The notes: generated from the sequence alone by a model not told the origin. A DNA stretch of 64,000 nt from Rhyzopertha dominica (GCA_025024175.1 QCXZ01000064.1:3472001-3536000); one strand, 5' to 3'. Shown: positions 1-13,436, numbered from the stretch's first letter. Program-made: numbers and translations.

Positions 1-1559
1 CATGCCACCCTCTTAAATAATATGAAAACACGTCTTCGTATTTCTACGTGTAAACTATCACAATACAAATAAGGCAAGCTCACGTCTCCTTGTTTATATA
101 ACTCGTTTTGTAGGTAAATAAGATGCTCACTTTAATATCTATGAGGATAGTTTGATTGAAAACGAAACGAATTCTAAACCATTATTTAGTAAGTTTTTTA
201 TTATAACAATAACAACCAAAGGACAATTTCAGTTTGAATCAAAATTGAAAACAGTGCAATTATTTGGATAATTAGCTTACTATTTAATTAATTAAACGTG
301 TTTTAACGACATACATTCTACATGTTCACAGGGAATTAATTATAACGCTATCGATGTAGGCTGCAAACTAAAAGAAAGGAATTTATTAGTTTACTCCGCG
401 TTGTAAAAATAGATCATCTAAACAACGAATAGCCACCAATACAGATAAATTACTCTACAGGCTATTCATAAAATTTTCCATCATCAACCTGAGTAGAGTG
501 GATAAATTTATTTCAATGTAACATTTATTTCTCAAATGAAAAACCTTGATTTATTTTCACTAAAACAATGATAAGTAATTTGGTCAACTTGTATTAAAAC
601 AAAAACACAGTAGCTGACTTTAACACCATAGCGTAATGCCTCCATGTATCTAAGTAATAGATGGGTGATTGATTGATTTTGGCAAATACTAAAATGAGTT
701 AGTAATGGTTTTTTTTGTTAATTTCATGGTACTTCAATGACATAGAGGTATCCAAAATAAGTGTGTTCTAAAAAAAATTATGAGGGCATATAAAAACTTA
801 GGAGTGAGAGAATGACGCCTTAGGTAAGGCAACGACTTTTACAAACAATTCTTGAACCTTCAGCAATAAAATCATGTCTATTTTATAAAAAATCTTATTA
901 TTTTTCTTTCACATTATAATTGTTATAACGAAAATCACAAAGCAAGGTTAATGTTTCAGATATGCCTAATTATTTGTAGCAAACTTACTTTAATTGGCAC
1001 TTAATCACAATGGTAACAGTAACAAACATTTTACCTAAAAGTTAACTTGTAATTCTTCTAATAAAAAACCATTCATTCATCAGTCTTCCTTAAAATTTTG
1101 CTATAGATTCTAATCACAAATAATAAATATTTCGATATTAATTAATAATACTCGTACGGTATAAAAGAAGCCAGGATTGTTATGAAATGCTTGGTAAATT
1201 TCAAACTGTAGAGCGAAAAATACGCTAAGCAACAAATAAACCAAGCTCACCCTGTCAAAAGATCATTCTCTCATAATTCGTAATTCCCTGAGTACGAATC
1301 GAAATGAGGGAATGACGCTGATGAAAATTCAGGATTTTTTATCTTTTTATGTGCCCATATGGTTCAGAAGTAATGACTGACACTTGAAGCCAAAATAATG
1401 TAGTTTGTAAGAAAATAATAGTTATAGATTTCTGTTAAAACTGAACGGACGTATTTCCAGATTTTGTGAGAATTACCCAGATCAATTCCGCTTCTTTTTA
1501 CCAGCAAAATCAAAACAAAAGGAGAAGAGCCTTATAAATTAATGACATATATTGAGAGG
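1..1559. other. AT-rich non-coding stretch
   Basis: No open frame of useful length and no recognisable domain on either strand. The stretch is AT-rich with short homopolymer runs. It lies downstream of the minus-strand serine-rich gene and contains nothing I can name. Confidence 0.5.
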
Positions 1560-1925
1560 AATGTTATTCAAAGAACCAGCTCTTGGAGGTTCTTAAGACA
1601 AAATATTTTGATAAAACATTCAGAATTGATAGTTTGGCTAAAGAGCGTGGAGACACAATTTGACGACTATCGCAGTATCACTTTATATTTAATCCAATTA
1701 AAATGATTTGCCATAAAGTTAAGAATCATGTAGGGAGGCAAAATACTGCACCAAAATTTAGTGATAGCAGCATACAAGCCTTCCAAGTAAAAAAATCACA
1801 GCAAATAGTTGGTTTAACTGTGTGCATCGTATGATAAGAAAATTTTTACAAGGAACGACCGGTGACGGAGTTAATAATTCAGCTTAGCAACGATCATGAA
1901 ACAGACTATGACAGTGGCTAAATCT
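1560..1925 (+). pseudogene. Remnant of a wide-spaced DDE transposase (Sailor-like copy A)
   Basis: With frame changes, the plus strand reads as the C-terminal part of an IS630/Tc1-type transposase. A KTKYFDKTFRIDSLAKERG stretch is followed by a QYHFIFNPIKMI stretch, which matches the PYHCxFNPIExIW signature in the better copies at 3.1-4.4 kb and 43.5-45.1 kb. It is more diverged than those two: the usual Glu of NPIE is Lys here and there are stop codons. No N-terminal catalytic part is visible. It is a dead fragment just beyond the 3' end of the serine-rich gene. Confidence 0.6.
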
Positions 1926-2040
1926 AATTTAAAAATATGTAAAAATAATACTTTTTAAAATACAAATAGTCTCGTTTTTAAGTTATGAGATCTTAGATGT
2001 AGATCATGCAATCACAAATTTGTAACTAGTGTAAAGAGCA

Positions 2041-5000
2041 TCACAACATAACAAACAGAAGCATACTTAGTTTATAAAGAGCAAATGTGTCTTTAACTTC
2101 GTCTACTACATCAGCATTTAGGGCCTGTTTCCCGGTTTCGCTTTCACCGAACCCGATTTCCCTTACCTTCCTCCTAGGGGAACTGGGTCTGCTCAGTGAC
2201 GTCATCGTCGTGTTCTCAGCATCGTCCGTAAGGTCAGTCAAGTCAGAGGTCGACTTCCTGCACCTTTGGAGGGATTCTCTCTGGAGGCTTGAATCGTTTA
2301 TCGATCTGGAGGACGAATATCGTTCGTCGTAACCTGGATTCGTACGAATATTGCACGATGGCTTCCTGGGCTTCTTGTCTTTCATGGAAGAGTGTCGTGC
2401 TGACCTCCTTTCGCTGTTGGAGTACCTGCAGGTAAATTTTTTTTTAATATATTTTATTCACGACCACCATATTAGGTAGGTTTAATACGTGTTGTTCGTG
2501 GATTTGAGGCCTTCTGTTACACTCATTCTAGTATAGTTGCAAGCAACAATCTATGAAACTCATTATACGAACAGCCAATGGTTTACAAGTTTTACCTGAA
2601 GCTGTTGTAAATAACAGACGGGTTCGGCACGTTCCACTGCTTTGCAGCTGAGTGGACCGTATCCAAAAATTGTGTTTAGGCTTTTTTAGAATTTTTTCCG
2701 TACACATAAATCAATGAGCATTATTTTGTATTATTATTTGAACTGCAAATATTTCTCATCTAATAGCTTTTACTGTTTGACTAAATCGTATTCTTTCCTA
2801 ATTTAATGAGTAGTATCTATTTTTATAACCATGAATGGTAAACATTCGAATTTCAATGCGCCAGCCCATACTTTCTAATTTTTGATCGCGGTGTGCAATC
2901 GTCCTCTGCCCTGTTTCTTCACAGGTTGAAATTTTCTTTTAATCCGGAGGGTCATAAACGTAGTTTCTACCTGTATATATTTTTGGAAATAAGAAGAAAT
3001 CAGAACTATTCTACTCCTACTATTAACGGTATTGAAAGCATATGTGTTTACTTATATTTTAAAGTTTTTCAGCATATAAGCGTAGCAAGCGCAATATTTT
3101 TTACTTATTCAGTCATACCTACATATATGCTTACATTTAGCCACTTATTAANAGGCGTTTGTGACAAATACATTTCGTACGGCAACTGGTCAAACAGATT
3201 ATTGCTGATTTTTAAACCGTGGGGCAACTGGTCGAATGGATTATTGGTGATTTTAAACCGTGAGAAAATTGAGCACCTCCGGGTAGACATTGGAAAGAGT
3301 AAGAAATATTTTTGTTTTGTTCCCCAAACATTTAAATACCTGTAAAATACTGGAAAATTTCATTTCGTTCGTTACGTTTAGAGTGCATGTGTCGTGTTAT
3401 TCCAAGTTTTATTTTCGCTTATTTAACGAACACTCTTTTTGAAGACTACTTAGTGGCCTACATTTATTCGTTTTGGTAAGTCTGTAATTTTTTTTTTATT
3501 TTGTGGAATACAATTTATTTTTAATTAACAATTCCAATATGTGGAGACATTGGGAATGTGAAACAAACCGGGATCCGATCAACGCTGAAGGCCAATTGTT
3601 GGAAGTGCTTGGCACAAAAAAATTTTCGAAGAAGTTTAAAATTGACATTCTCGCTTCTGAATATGGACACACCATTCTACGATTACCCCCATATCATTGC
3701 TTTTTCAACCCCATTGAAACGATATGGGGGCAGTTGAAACAAAGAATTCGACAAGGGAAGACAGGTGGAAAATTTAGCAATGAAATGCTGCTAAAAATTA
3801 GACACGAAGCTGAAATTACCAGTGTCGATGCATGGAGAAATTCAGTGCTGCATGTACTGGACATTGAAAATCGGTACAGAGCTAATCATGTACAAGAATT
3901 AATAATAGAAGTTAATCGTGATTTTAGCAATGAAAGTGATAGTGAGTATTTTTTTTAGTTTGTGACTCTTGTAATGTGCTTATTAACAAGCTGTAATGAA
4001 CATAATCGATACTATGCATAAATTTTATTGTGCACTATTGTAAATTTTTCCTAACAAATGTAAATAATTTTCTATTTACTAATTTGTATGTTTTTATATT
4101 AAATTTGTATAAATTCTTTATGACATGTAAAGGCTTTTATTTTATACATCGGAAAATTTAAACCCAATAAAGTATCACATAAAAATAGATCACGGGTCGC
4201 GCCAGTTAGCATCAGGTCTGCATTAAATAAAATTTGTTACAAAAGCTATTTATTTATCACAACTAACAAATTTCAAAAATTTATAGTGGAATTTTAGCCA
4301 ACAAGATTTTTTTTGAATACGGCCCATTTAGGAGCTTTGAAGCGTGCCACTAATCCCAATAGCTTACGACGGCCGACCATCAAGCTGTAAAACCCTCTGC
4401 ATAAGTCAGTATCATAAATCGTTGCTTTATACTTTAATGTCCATCATTATATGATTGGTCTATAACACTGGTCAACAACAAAAAATGTATTTTATGTTTC
4501 AATCATAGTTAGTTATCTATTAATTATTAAATACGTAAAGGTAAAGTGCTAAATATCTTATTGAACACTAAATTGTAGTAGACGAAAAGCATGTTCTCTT
4601 GTTCTACAAAAATTGCATATATTTTGCTGTTAATAAGGGCAGTAAAATAAATAAAACCTACTAAAAATCGATACGACACGAGAAATTTGACGACTACTTC
4701 TAGAATTGAGACCAGGGTCAAGCTGGAAAGATAACACTAGTCCACAACCAATTAACTAGCTAATAACGTCTCCGAGACTAGTGTAGAAATCTGTAATCGT
4801 TAGTCACTGTCTCCACTTTCTCGCCAAGGCATCTACCTACCCTCTTACGATAAGACCATTAATTTAAGGAAGACACCTGAGAAAATAGCGGATTACCATC
4901 ATCCATCACATTTTAAAACATTAATTTTATGCTCGCGAATGACCTGAATACAATTTATCGTCGACAATCTTTCGAATACTTAATGCGTTTCAGTGCAAAT

Positions 5001-7249
5001 GATGAAAGTAGAGTTTCACGTGTAATAAACATACAGCTTTGAATCATCTCTTTATAATTTGTTTGAATAGTGATCAGCGAGGGTAAGCCATTGCAGCTAC
5101 TTTAACACCCACTTAAATTAATAGAGATGTAATCACAAAACTGCAAATAAAGAAAAATATTTATTGAAAAAAAAACCAACACCACAATTTAAAAATTACA
5201 TTATAACAGACAATCTGTTTCTAAACCTTTTGTCATCATTTATTTGTATCAAGAGGTAGTTTTTCAGATAAACACTGCAATTTCTAAATCAAGGATTACA
5301 ATTACTTATTCCTTCCAAGAAAACTGGTGTTAAAAGATGTTCATACTGGGAGGTGACCGTAAAAAATTTTTAAATTACTTAGCCCTTTTGGGAATTAATG
5401 AAAACTTAACGTTTTCGAAAACCGACTGCAGAAGACCAGAAATGGAGTTAAACGCCAGTACAATATGCTTCAACCATATCTGAACCGATGTATCAGAGAT
5501 TAATCCACCAGAAAAATTATACAGGGTGTGTTTTTATGTACTTTATAGGCATCTCAATAATTAGCAGAGCTAGAGCAAACTTTACGGGGACATTTTTATG
5601 AACCTAGACATTACCGAAAAATTGATCTTATCCGATTTCTTTAACTGTTCATAATTTTATTATTAGTCGTACAAAAAATGTTAAGTCAAAAGTGGTAGAT
5701 AATAATGATTGATTAAAGCGGCTTCATTTGTTTTTCTTTGTACTGACCTCGTTTTCGAGTTATGATACAAACTTGTGTTTTTCTAAATAGAAGCCATGGC
5801 TGCTATGACTATAGAGAAAACTGTTTTTTAAATGATATACCACTTAATCAACTTTTTCCAAAACTACATAGTAAGTCTTGAAAATAATTGAAAAAAAAAC
5901 ATTGTTATTACTTGACAGTTCAATGTGACAATTTGCCGATAGTTTTGATATGGAAAAAACGATTTACTTTTTACGTAAAAAGAAATTTATTATTAGATGG
6001 TCATATCATTCTTGTTGTAAGATAGCTATAGGAAAACTCACCTTCAGCTCTTTAAAATGTACGAAGCAAATATGCTTCCTATTATTTATTTAATTTCGAA
6101 TTACAATAATTCAATTTACATCAATGTTCAAAAGTATCACCATTATTATCAATGGGCAAGTTACATCTTTTCAAAAAATAGTTTGTTACCTTTCCAACAG
6201 AACTTCTATCTAATTTAGAAAATCTTTTGCACTGCTTCTTCCACAGTACTATATATCTTTTTAGACCATGCTGGCTAAATGATTGAAGCATTCCTGTCGA
6301 TCCAGAANTTAGGAAAGGTTTGTGTCAATAATTTCGTACATCGATGTGATTGTGTAGATGTGCTTCATAATGTTGAAAGCACTAAAGCATAGCACGAATT
6401 TCTAGATTTAATTCATCCAACATGTCCGCAAATAAATTAGTTTTGAAGGCAATTAAGATAACTGGCAACGGTTGAATTTTCCTCGAAGATGCATGGACCC
6501 GGGATTATAGAACCAAACCTTATTTGATGTCTTCTATTTTCAAAATTTTAACTCTTCCATTTTAAATTGAAGGTTTGACGATATAATTCAACACTTCCTT
6601 ACCTGTGCTCGGTTCTGTAGCTTCTGTGTGACTCGGAAGAATCCAAAGAATGACAAACTTTGTACTCTATGTCTTGGTAATCACCATTCGGATGTTTAGT
6701 AGTAGATTTGTATTCCAGGCTACTCTTCGAATTACTAGAATCACTCTTCGAAGACTGGTACTGCTGCCTGTGATAGGCTTTGCTCAAGTTCACTCTGGAC
6801 TTCGGCGGCGACTGCAGATCGAAACTGGTTGCCCCAGGTGCATCCTGGTGGACGTCTTCTTCATAGCTGAAGTGCCTAGGCGACCGAGGCGACTTGGGCA
6901 CGTTCGGCGACCTGGGGGATTTCTGCGGAAAGTCGAAAACCCCGTCCTGACGAGGACTCCTGGGGGACCTCTCCCCCTGGAAGGTGAACGCGGTCTCCGA
7001 CGGACTCCTGCCGTACCCCGGCGACCTGGAGTAACCGGGGGAGTACCCGGGGGAGGCGGGGGCCTTCCGGTAGTAGGAATTCGGCGGGTCCACCGTGCAG
7101 TGGTAGCTGAGGCTCGGACTCCTGGGGGGCGCGGGGCTGGCCGACGGCGAGGAGTTGTACGACGTCTTCCCCGTAGAGGTCGACCTCCTGGAGGACCTGG
7201 CCGAGTCGCTCCTGGAGAAGGCGCCGCCGGTCGCGCTGTTGACCTTCAT
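2041..7249 (-). CDS. Serine/proline/arginine-rich protein, two exons (unrecognised)
   Basis: I infer two exons on the minus strand: 7249-6603 and 2425-2041, totalling 343 residues. The donor after 6603 reads CACAG|GTAAGG and the acceptor before 2425 reads CTGCAG|GTACTCC. The frame runs through the junction, although the acceptor has a poor pyrimidine tract. I start at the Met at 7249 because the upstream open frame lies in a promoter-like, CpG-rich stretch. The protein is low-complexity: many SPRSP and SPGY repeats at about residues 40-130, SSKSDSSNSKSS, then RKPS and SPRRK basic patches near the C terminus. There is no signal peptide, membrane segment or known domain. It looks like a disordered, heavily phosphorylatable cytoplasmic or nuclear protein. 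The last 13 residues (ALYKLSMLLFVML) may be intron read-through, with GTATG just before them as a possible donor. Function unknown. Confidence 0.55.
3137..4440 (+). mobile_element. Wide-spaced DDE transposon, internally deleted (Sailor-like copy B)
   Basis: The plus strand encodes only the C-terminal part of the transposase (about 3613-3957). A KKFSKKFKIDIL stretch leads into PYHCFFNPIETIWGQLK, the last catalytic Glu region of an IS630/Tc1-type DDE domain. The DETW and MDNASYHS motifs of the longer copy at 43.5-45.1 kb are missing, so this copy cannot be active. Both copies share the 5' segment starting near 3137 and about 800 bp of coding plus 3' flank to about 4440. At 3181-3264 there are two tandem 42-bp units beginning GGCAACTGGTC. 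The element sits in the large intron of the serine-rich gene. Confidence 0.8.
4441..6598. other. Intron of the serine-rich gene, AT-rich with repeat traces
   Basis: This is the rest of the intron between 6603 and 2425. I see no host exon. Around 5520-5790 the sequence starts with ACAGGGTGTG, typical of the ends of IS630-type elements in insects, but no transposase reading frame follows. The remainder is AT-rich and featureless. Confidence 0.4.
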
Positions 7250-7590
7250 CTTCAAGCGTGATATGCACGGGCCTGATATGCGGACATTGCGGGGAGCGTC
7301 GCGACGCTGTCGACGGCGGGATATACGCGGCGCGAATGATGGGGTCCCGCGCGCGAGTCCCGGTCGGAAAACTACGCCGGGAGCGACGGGATAAGGGGAA
7401 TCGGTGGGGCAGAAAGAGACGGAGGGCTCGGGGGTCGTCTGGACGTTGTTATGGCGAAGGAACGGTCGTGAAACCTGGGAAATTGAGTTTTCTGTGGGGT
7501 GGATAGGAAATTCGGACGTTTTCGCTTTCGATCGTTGATACAAACGGATGCAAAAGTAACTCTCATTTAATGTTTATTTTTTTAATTACA

Positions 7591-9270
7591 GCGTAGTTAC
7601 AAAGTATGAAACCAGCAGGTTCTGTTCAACCAGTTTTTCTGAAATTGTGCATGGGGCTATGGATAATTAAAATGCATTTTCTGGAATTTTTCCAAGTCCG
7701 TGTCCAGCTCTCGTTTCCGCAATATGGGCGCAAGTTGCATTCTTTTAAATGGAAAGAGGGGCCAATTATATAAAAGGATATTTTTCCTTATTTCAAAAAT
7801 GTATCACACTTGTACAGTTTATTGCTTCTGAGTTGATAAAAGTGTAAATACAATAATTGAGCCTGACAAAGAACGAAAAGAATGAAAACAATTTTCTTTG
7901 TCGCTAAAATGGACAAACAATCCAGGTATTACCATTTTTCCTTGACTGGTGATAATTTTCGTCTAGTTTGATCAATTTATTGCGAATCGGGTACCATAAA
8001 CGTAAAAAAGAAGAACATGATTTCATGAGAAATGCAGTATTTTTTTCAGATTTACGTTACAGAAGATACTCAAAATGTTATCATCATAAATACGATTTTT
8101 CAGGTACCCCCCTGTTCTATATAAACATTGCTGCTGCTGTTTGGGACAATTCTAGAACAGAGATACAAGAAACAATGGAACAAAAAATATCTAAAAACTG
8201 GTCCTGACACTTGCACCTCAGTGAAAAAATCAAGCCACGCCAAATCAGGGGAAGATGCTGTCCATTCTATCGCTCCGCGCCTACCAATTCATCTGTCTGG
8301 AATCGTCGCATTCAAATATCCACGAACGTTGACTGCAAAATGGGGCGGTGCACCATCTTGCTGTTCAGAAGTAAGCGCAGCATTTTCACGATTTCCATCG
8401 ATGAAAAAGGTCCAATAATGTGCTCACCGATAATACCACACCAGACATTCACTTTCTATGGGTGTTGTGTGTGGACTTGTTACATCCAATATGGATTTGT
8501 GTCCGACCAATATCTGCAATCATGTCTATTCACATTACCATTGAGGCAAAAAGTCGCTTCATCACAAAAGATAATCCAATTTAAAATGTTTCTATCTTCA
8601 TCTATCATGTTCATAGCAGTTTCGCAAAATTCTGTCCTCAGGTCGAAATCTTCTTTGCTCAATTCTTGTAATAAGTGAATTTTGTATGGATGAAACTTCT
8701 CCTTTTTCAAATTTTTCTGAACAGATCTGCTAGTATGGTGTGGGTTTCTCTTGCACATCTAAACGAACATTTAAGGTACTTTCCTCACTCGTAGTAACCT
8801 TTGGACATCCTGGTTATTGACGTCAAAACGTTGCAATGTTTTAATCTGGCAATTGGTTCACGATCTTCCTGAATTGCATTGTAGAATCCCCATAACCAAT
8901 CATCAAAATTTCGATGCGATCATGTTCAGTTAACTGAAGCATTGCGATTGCAAATAACAAAGTGTATGAAAATTGTTATCCTAGAGTTTTTTTGCAAGAC
9001 CCAAGTTTGTTATCACACTTTTCTTAACTCAGAAGCAATAAATTATACAAGTGTGATACATTTTTGAAATCAGGAAAAAATATCATTTTCAATGATGTAC
9101 CTTTTGACCCCTTTTCCACTTAAAAAAATGCAATTTGCGCCCATATCTCGAAAGCGAGAGAAACCAGAAAATGCATTTTATTTACCCATCGGCCCATCAT
9201 GTACAATTTCTGAAAAATCGGTCGAACAGGACCTGAAATATTCTGCTGGTTCCACACTTTGCAGCGACCC
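7591..9270 (-). mobile_element. DD41D-like Tc1/mariner transposon with long inverted repeats
   Basis: A defective DNA transposon of about 1.68 kb. The ends (about 7591-7850 and 9010-9270) are imperfect inverted repeats of about 260 bp; for example, CAGAAGCAATAAA near the right inner end matches the inverse of TTTATTGCTTCTGAG on the left. On the minus strand the transposase reads from KNLKKEKFHPYKIHLLQEL through IIFCDEATFCLNGNVN (first Asp) to a QQDGAPPH-type motif (second Asp) and SSPDLAWLDFF (third Asp). I count 41 residues between the second and third Asp, matching the DD41D group. Stops and frame breaks interrupt the gene after residue 90, and there is no clean TA duplication. It lies directly upstream of the serine-rich gene. 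Confidence 0.85.
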
Positions 9271-11171
9271 GTGCATTTTCAATAGCTTAATTTAAACTGC
9301 TTCGAGTTTCGCGACGATTCGTATCTCCTCTTGCTTTATTGGCAAGCGCTATAGGCGCATGAGCGGCGCAACATTGGCAACAGGTAGCTTGATAGTGTAC
9401 TGCGGTTTATTTTGTACCTAATAACAGGTGGGTGGCTGTGGACCCTGAACAAATGGTTATTGGATAACATTATTGTAATGGCTTGGAAAATCGAGGATTT
9501 CCCGCTTTATTTTAGTATGTAGTCTGGCAACATCATTGGCAGAACCGCATGAAACGCTTTAAACAGAAAATCGTTACCCACCGTTTACGTAGTGTGTTAG
9601 TATATCAAAAGTGCATGAATAAATATGCCAAAAATCATCATCTTAAAAACAAAGCCATATGAAATTTAATAAAGCCTCTGTTCATATTGTGGAGCTATTT
9701 TTTATTAAAATAAATTAAATCTAAAACGTGTATTTTCCTTTTTATTCATTTTTGATCTCTCATTTCTAATTCTTATAGTTTACGAATAAAAAACAACAAA
9801 CATTATAGAACAGAGAGTATAATATTTAAATAATAATCACGATTTAGTTTCATTTGAATTTGAATGGGATTAATAGCGCTAGGCGTTGGTGGATTACATG
9901 TATATACTCCATACTATACGCTTTTTATTTTAGTGTAATTACACGATACTATCAGCGTCATCTGCTGGTCAAATATGAAGGTATGCAGCTATGCTACTTA
10001 GGAAGTGTTGTCGAGCCTGGTAAAGTCCCTAGATTTAAAGAGTACTGCAATTGATTGCGCCACTTTTTCAGATTTTGTAGTGAAAATGGAGATTTGATTA
10101 ACACAAGGCAAAGACAGCAGTAAGGTTGCATAATTATAAGATGTTCCACTAAGAATGGCACTCGGTTATTATATCACAAAGTATTAACTGTATGGCCTTT
10201 GAAAAAAATTATTACCAAATATGCCATGAGAAGCTGCTGGAAATTATTTTCAAGTTCGTATAACAGCCGTTAGAGGGCGCAACTGCTATGGAGAATAAGA
10301 AAATGAGATTTTCACAAAATTTTTCCTAGGTAAGAAGTATTGTAAATAACAGCATCATAATCTTTAGCAAATTTCAGATTTTTTTTGTTTTAACAATTTT
10401 GCTGTATCTGCTAATATAAAAAGGTTGGAGAAGGTTAGATATGTTTTTATTCAAATATTAATAACTCCAGATTGGGTAATCAGAAACCAACTAACTAGGT
10501 CTTATTTAAAAGAATGTTCTTTATTTTACATTTTACCTTATGAACAATAAAAATATGTATTTGACAGTAGACCTAGGTGGCGCTGATTTGCAACTTAACA
10601 TTATAGGTTTTTTTTAATGCAAGTAATAATAGTGGTAGTAAAGAGAAATAAAAGTTTAGTCAGCAAAAACTGCACCTTAATATATTTTTTCAAATCAAAA
10701 ACATTGGCAAAAATAGTAATACAAAACTAGGCCCTTCACCACCTTATTTTTAAAACATGATATCAGTATCGCTCTTGATTATGACCATTCTAATAAAATA
10801 TATAAAATACCGTGATGCCAGATGGATTAACAAATAATAATTAAGATGCCAGGAACAAGAAACAACGCCTCAATGAAGTCAGGACAGGATTTGGAAAAAG
10901 TGGCTTTTGAATAAGTAATAATTTAAATGTCAAGAGTGTTATTAGATCAATATTTGATCATTCGATTGTTTCTTCAACATGCCTGTATTACTTGAAGAAA
11001 TTGTTGACGTGATTGCGGTATATTTTGAATGCCGCTCACATGAAACTTCGTTAAAAAAATGGTAAACATAATTTATTTGAAGTAATATATATAAATATAA
11101 ATCAATACACATATACAAATATGAGGTACATCCATTAATATTAAAAAAAGACAATTCATTATAAATATCAT
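9271..11171. other. Intergenic AT-rich stretch
   Basis: No recognisable gene. The short frames here (66-70 codons) match nothing I know and have low-complexity composition. The stretch separates the DD41D-like element from the 3' end of the mitochondrial tyrosyl-tRNA synthetase gene. Confidence 0.45.
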
Positions 11172-11177
11172 TTTATT
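11172..11177 (-). terminator. Polyadenylation signal of the tyrosyl-tRNA synthetase gene
   Basis: AATAAA on the minus strand, four bases after the stop codon at 11181. The 3' untranslated region would be very short. Confidence 0.6.
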
Positions 11178-11180
11178 CAA

Positions 11181-13436
11181 CTAAACCAACCATTTAACAA
11201 CATAATAATTCTTTTTACCCACACGAATCAAAGAAACATCGTTTGGTAGCCTATGCACATTCATATTCAATACTTCTGACGGATTCTTCACCCTCTGCTG
11301 ATTGATATAGAAACCTCCTGCAGATATAATCCTGAGGGCATCATCTGAGAAAAATTATGTCGAATTAGAAAAAAAAATTGATGCTATGTTGTGACTATTC
11401 TTGTACCTACAGATGAAAGTTATGCAGATATATTTGCACACAGAAAAAATAAGTTAGAACTATTATTATAAATAAACTAATTTTGTCTAAACGAACACTA
11501 TGTATATATTTTCCAGGTTTCATACTGTGACTCATGCGTTTATAAAATTTTTAAACAATTACATTGAATAAACATCAAATTACTGTTAATAACACTTCAA
11601 AAAAATAATATAGTACCAACTATATGTAGAAGAATGCATGATATGTTAAAACCTACACTGTGTAAATAATTTAAAACACAAATTATTATTGTTAGTCAGT
11701 GATAATAATTATAGTTATTTCCTTAAATGTCACTTCTAAAACTTACGGTTAGTAGCAAAACACCCAGTCTTCATAGCAAGATCTAAAACGCTCTGACCAG
11801 CTTCTGGTAACAATTCAACTACTGCCGATCCCTCAAATATTTGTGAAACTTCTTCAGGGGTCATAGTGCCGATTGCAGCCACACTATTCTCGTACAGAGC
11901 TTTCGTAGCTGTTTCTGCCATTTCCAGGCCTTTTTTACCATGAACTAATAAAGTAACCTGTTCTGCGAGTCGTTTTTGTGGAATACGAAGCTCTGGTTTT
12001 TCCTCATGTCTTCGCATTAAATCTCGAATAGCTCCTAGAGTATCAAAAGTAAATAATTTTAACATTTTTTCTACATCACTGTCGGGTAGTCTCATCCAGA
12101 ACTGATAGAGAGTGAATGGAGAAGTCTTTTCTTTAGACAACCACACAGCGTTTCCGGCAGATTTACCAAATTTATCTCCCATCGTTGTTGTTATGATAGG
12201 AACAGTTATACCTACAGAAAATAAGTTATCTTACAAAAATCGATCAAGATCAAATAAAAACTAACCATAAACCTGCTGTCTGGAGGTTTTACTTATTAAT
12301 TCTTGTCCTGACATTATGTTTCCCATTTGGTCATTGCCTCCAACCTGTAATTATGATCTGTAAGTTTTTATTTTTCAGACCGAGCATTTGATTTACCTGA
12401 AACCTACAGTTCCACGTCTTAAATAAATGTAGCCAATCGTACGCTTGAAACAGCTGGTAACTGAACTCTGTAAAGCTCATACCAGCTGCTGATGACAATC
12501 TCGTCTGTACACTTGTTCTCGATAACAAAGTCCCCATTCGCAAGTGTCTACCTGCCCTACCTATCAGATCAACAGGTGTCATTTTGCTGTACCAACTCTC
12601 GTTATTAACTATCCTAAAATTCAAGAAATTAGGGGCCATGCAAGTCAAGTTAGGCATGAACAATGCCTGTACAGTTATGTTTCTTGTTATTAACAAAACG
12701 AGTTTCCATGAATTTCTCCAATAATCCCGTTACATATTTATGTCACACATTTCTTGCTACATGATTCATTAAATAAACATACGAGCAGTGTATTTTGAAA
12801 ATACAGCAAGTAATTAAATCAATGTCAGTAGTTAAGACAAATGAATTTAGTCTAACTAATTGAGTGAAAATATCAATAAATAAACACAATACCTACCTTA
12901 ACGGTCCACCTTTTAATTGGAATAACTGCCGATGGTTTTCAAAGATTGTTTCAATGTTGTTTCTAACTCCCTCTACATTATTATCAATAAATACATGTGA
13001 CAATTCATCCCTTTCGATATTCCTCCCACTCGGATCACCAATTTTGGCAGTGGCGCCTCCAATCTACAACTAACTTTCAGCTATTACATTCGCAATTTGT
13101 ATACAAATTACACTCACGAGAGCTATAACTGTATGACCTCCTCTGTGCCAGTGCAAAAGGTTCATTAAAACTAGCAAATTGCCCACATGTAAACTGTCAG
13201 CTGTAGGGTCAAAACCAGCATAAACGACTTGCGGCGATGCATTCAGTAAATCGGTAACTTCTTTACTAAAACAATGTAATTAGAAGTGTCCGAAAACGTT
13301 TTCCTAGTGATTCTTACACTGATGCATCTGGAAATATATCTTGAAGCATAGAACGTTCAGCCAAGCTCATAATGTTTCGATTTGAGTAGCATCGCTTAAG
13401 CAATGCTCCAGAGCAGGTTAATTTTTTTATCAACAT
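11181..13436 (-). CDS. YARS2: Mitochondrial tyrosyl-tRNA synthetase
   Basis: Charges mitochondrial tRNA-Tyr with tyrosine. Seven exons: 13436-13318, 13265-13118, 13063-12897, 12613-12397, 12344-12266, 12211-11747 and 11344-11181. All junctions are GT-AG and keep frame, giving 452 residues, close to the usual metazoan length. The N terminus ([18 protein letters not shown]) is basic and lacks acids, as in a mitochondrial presequence. The class I signatures are present: HVGN at residues 66-69 (HIGH-type) after FDPTADSL, and KFGKS at 257-261 (KMSKS-type) in [13 protein letters not shown]. The C terminus after residue 400 ([15 protein letters not shown], then [10 protein letters not shown]) is the S4-like RNA-binding domain. 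The gene is divergent from LYPLAL1. Confidence 0.97.

Noticed and set aside
2893..3345. 150-codon plus-strand open frame
   Set aside because: It spans an N and runs into the transposon 5' segment. It has no recognisable domain, and its residues reflect AT-rich composition.
6650..7261. 203-codon plus-strand open frame rich in Arg, Gly and Pro
   Set aside because: It is antisense to the serine/proline-rich exon, and its composition is what the complement of those codons gives. It has no splice continuity or domain.
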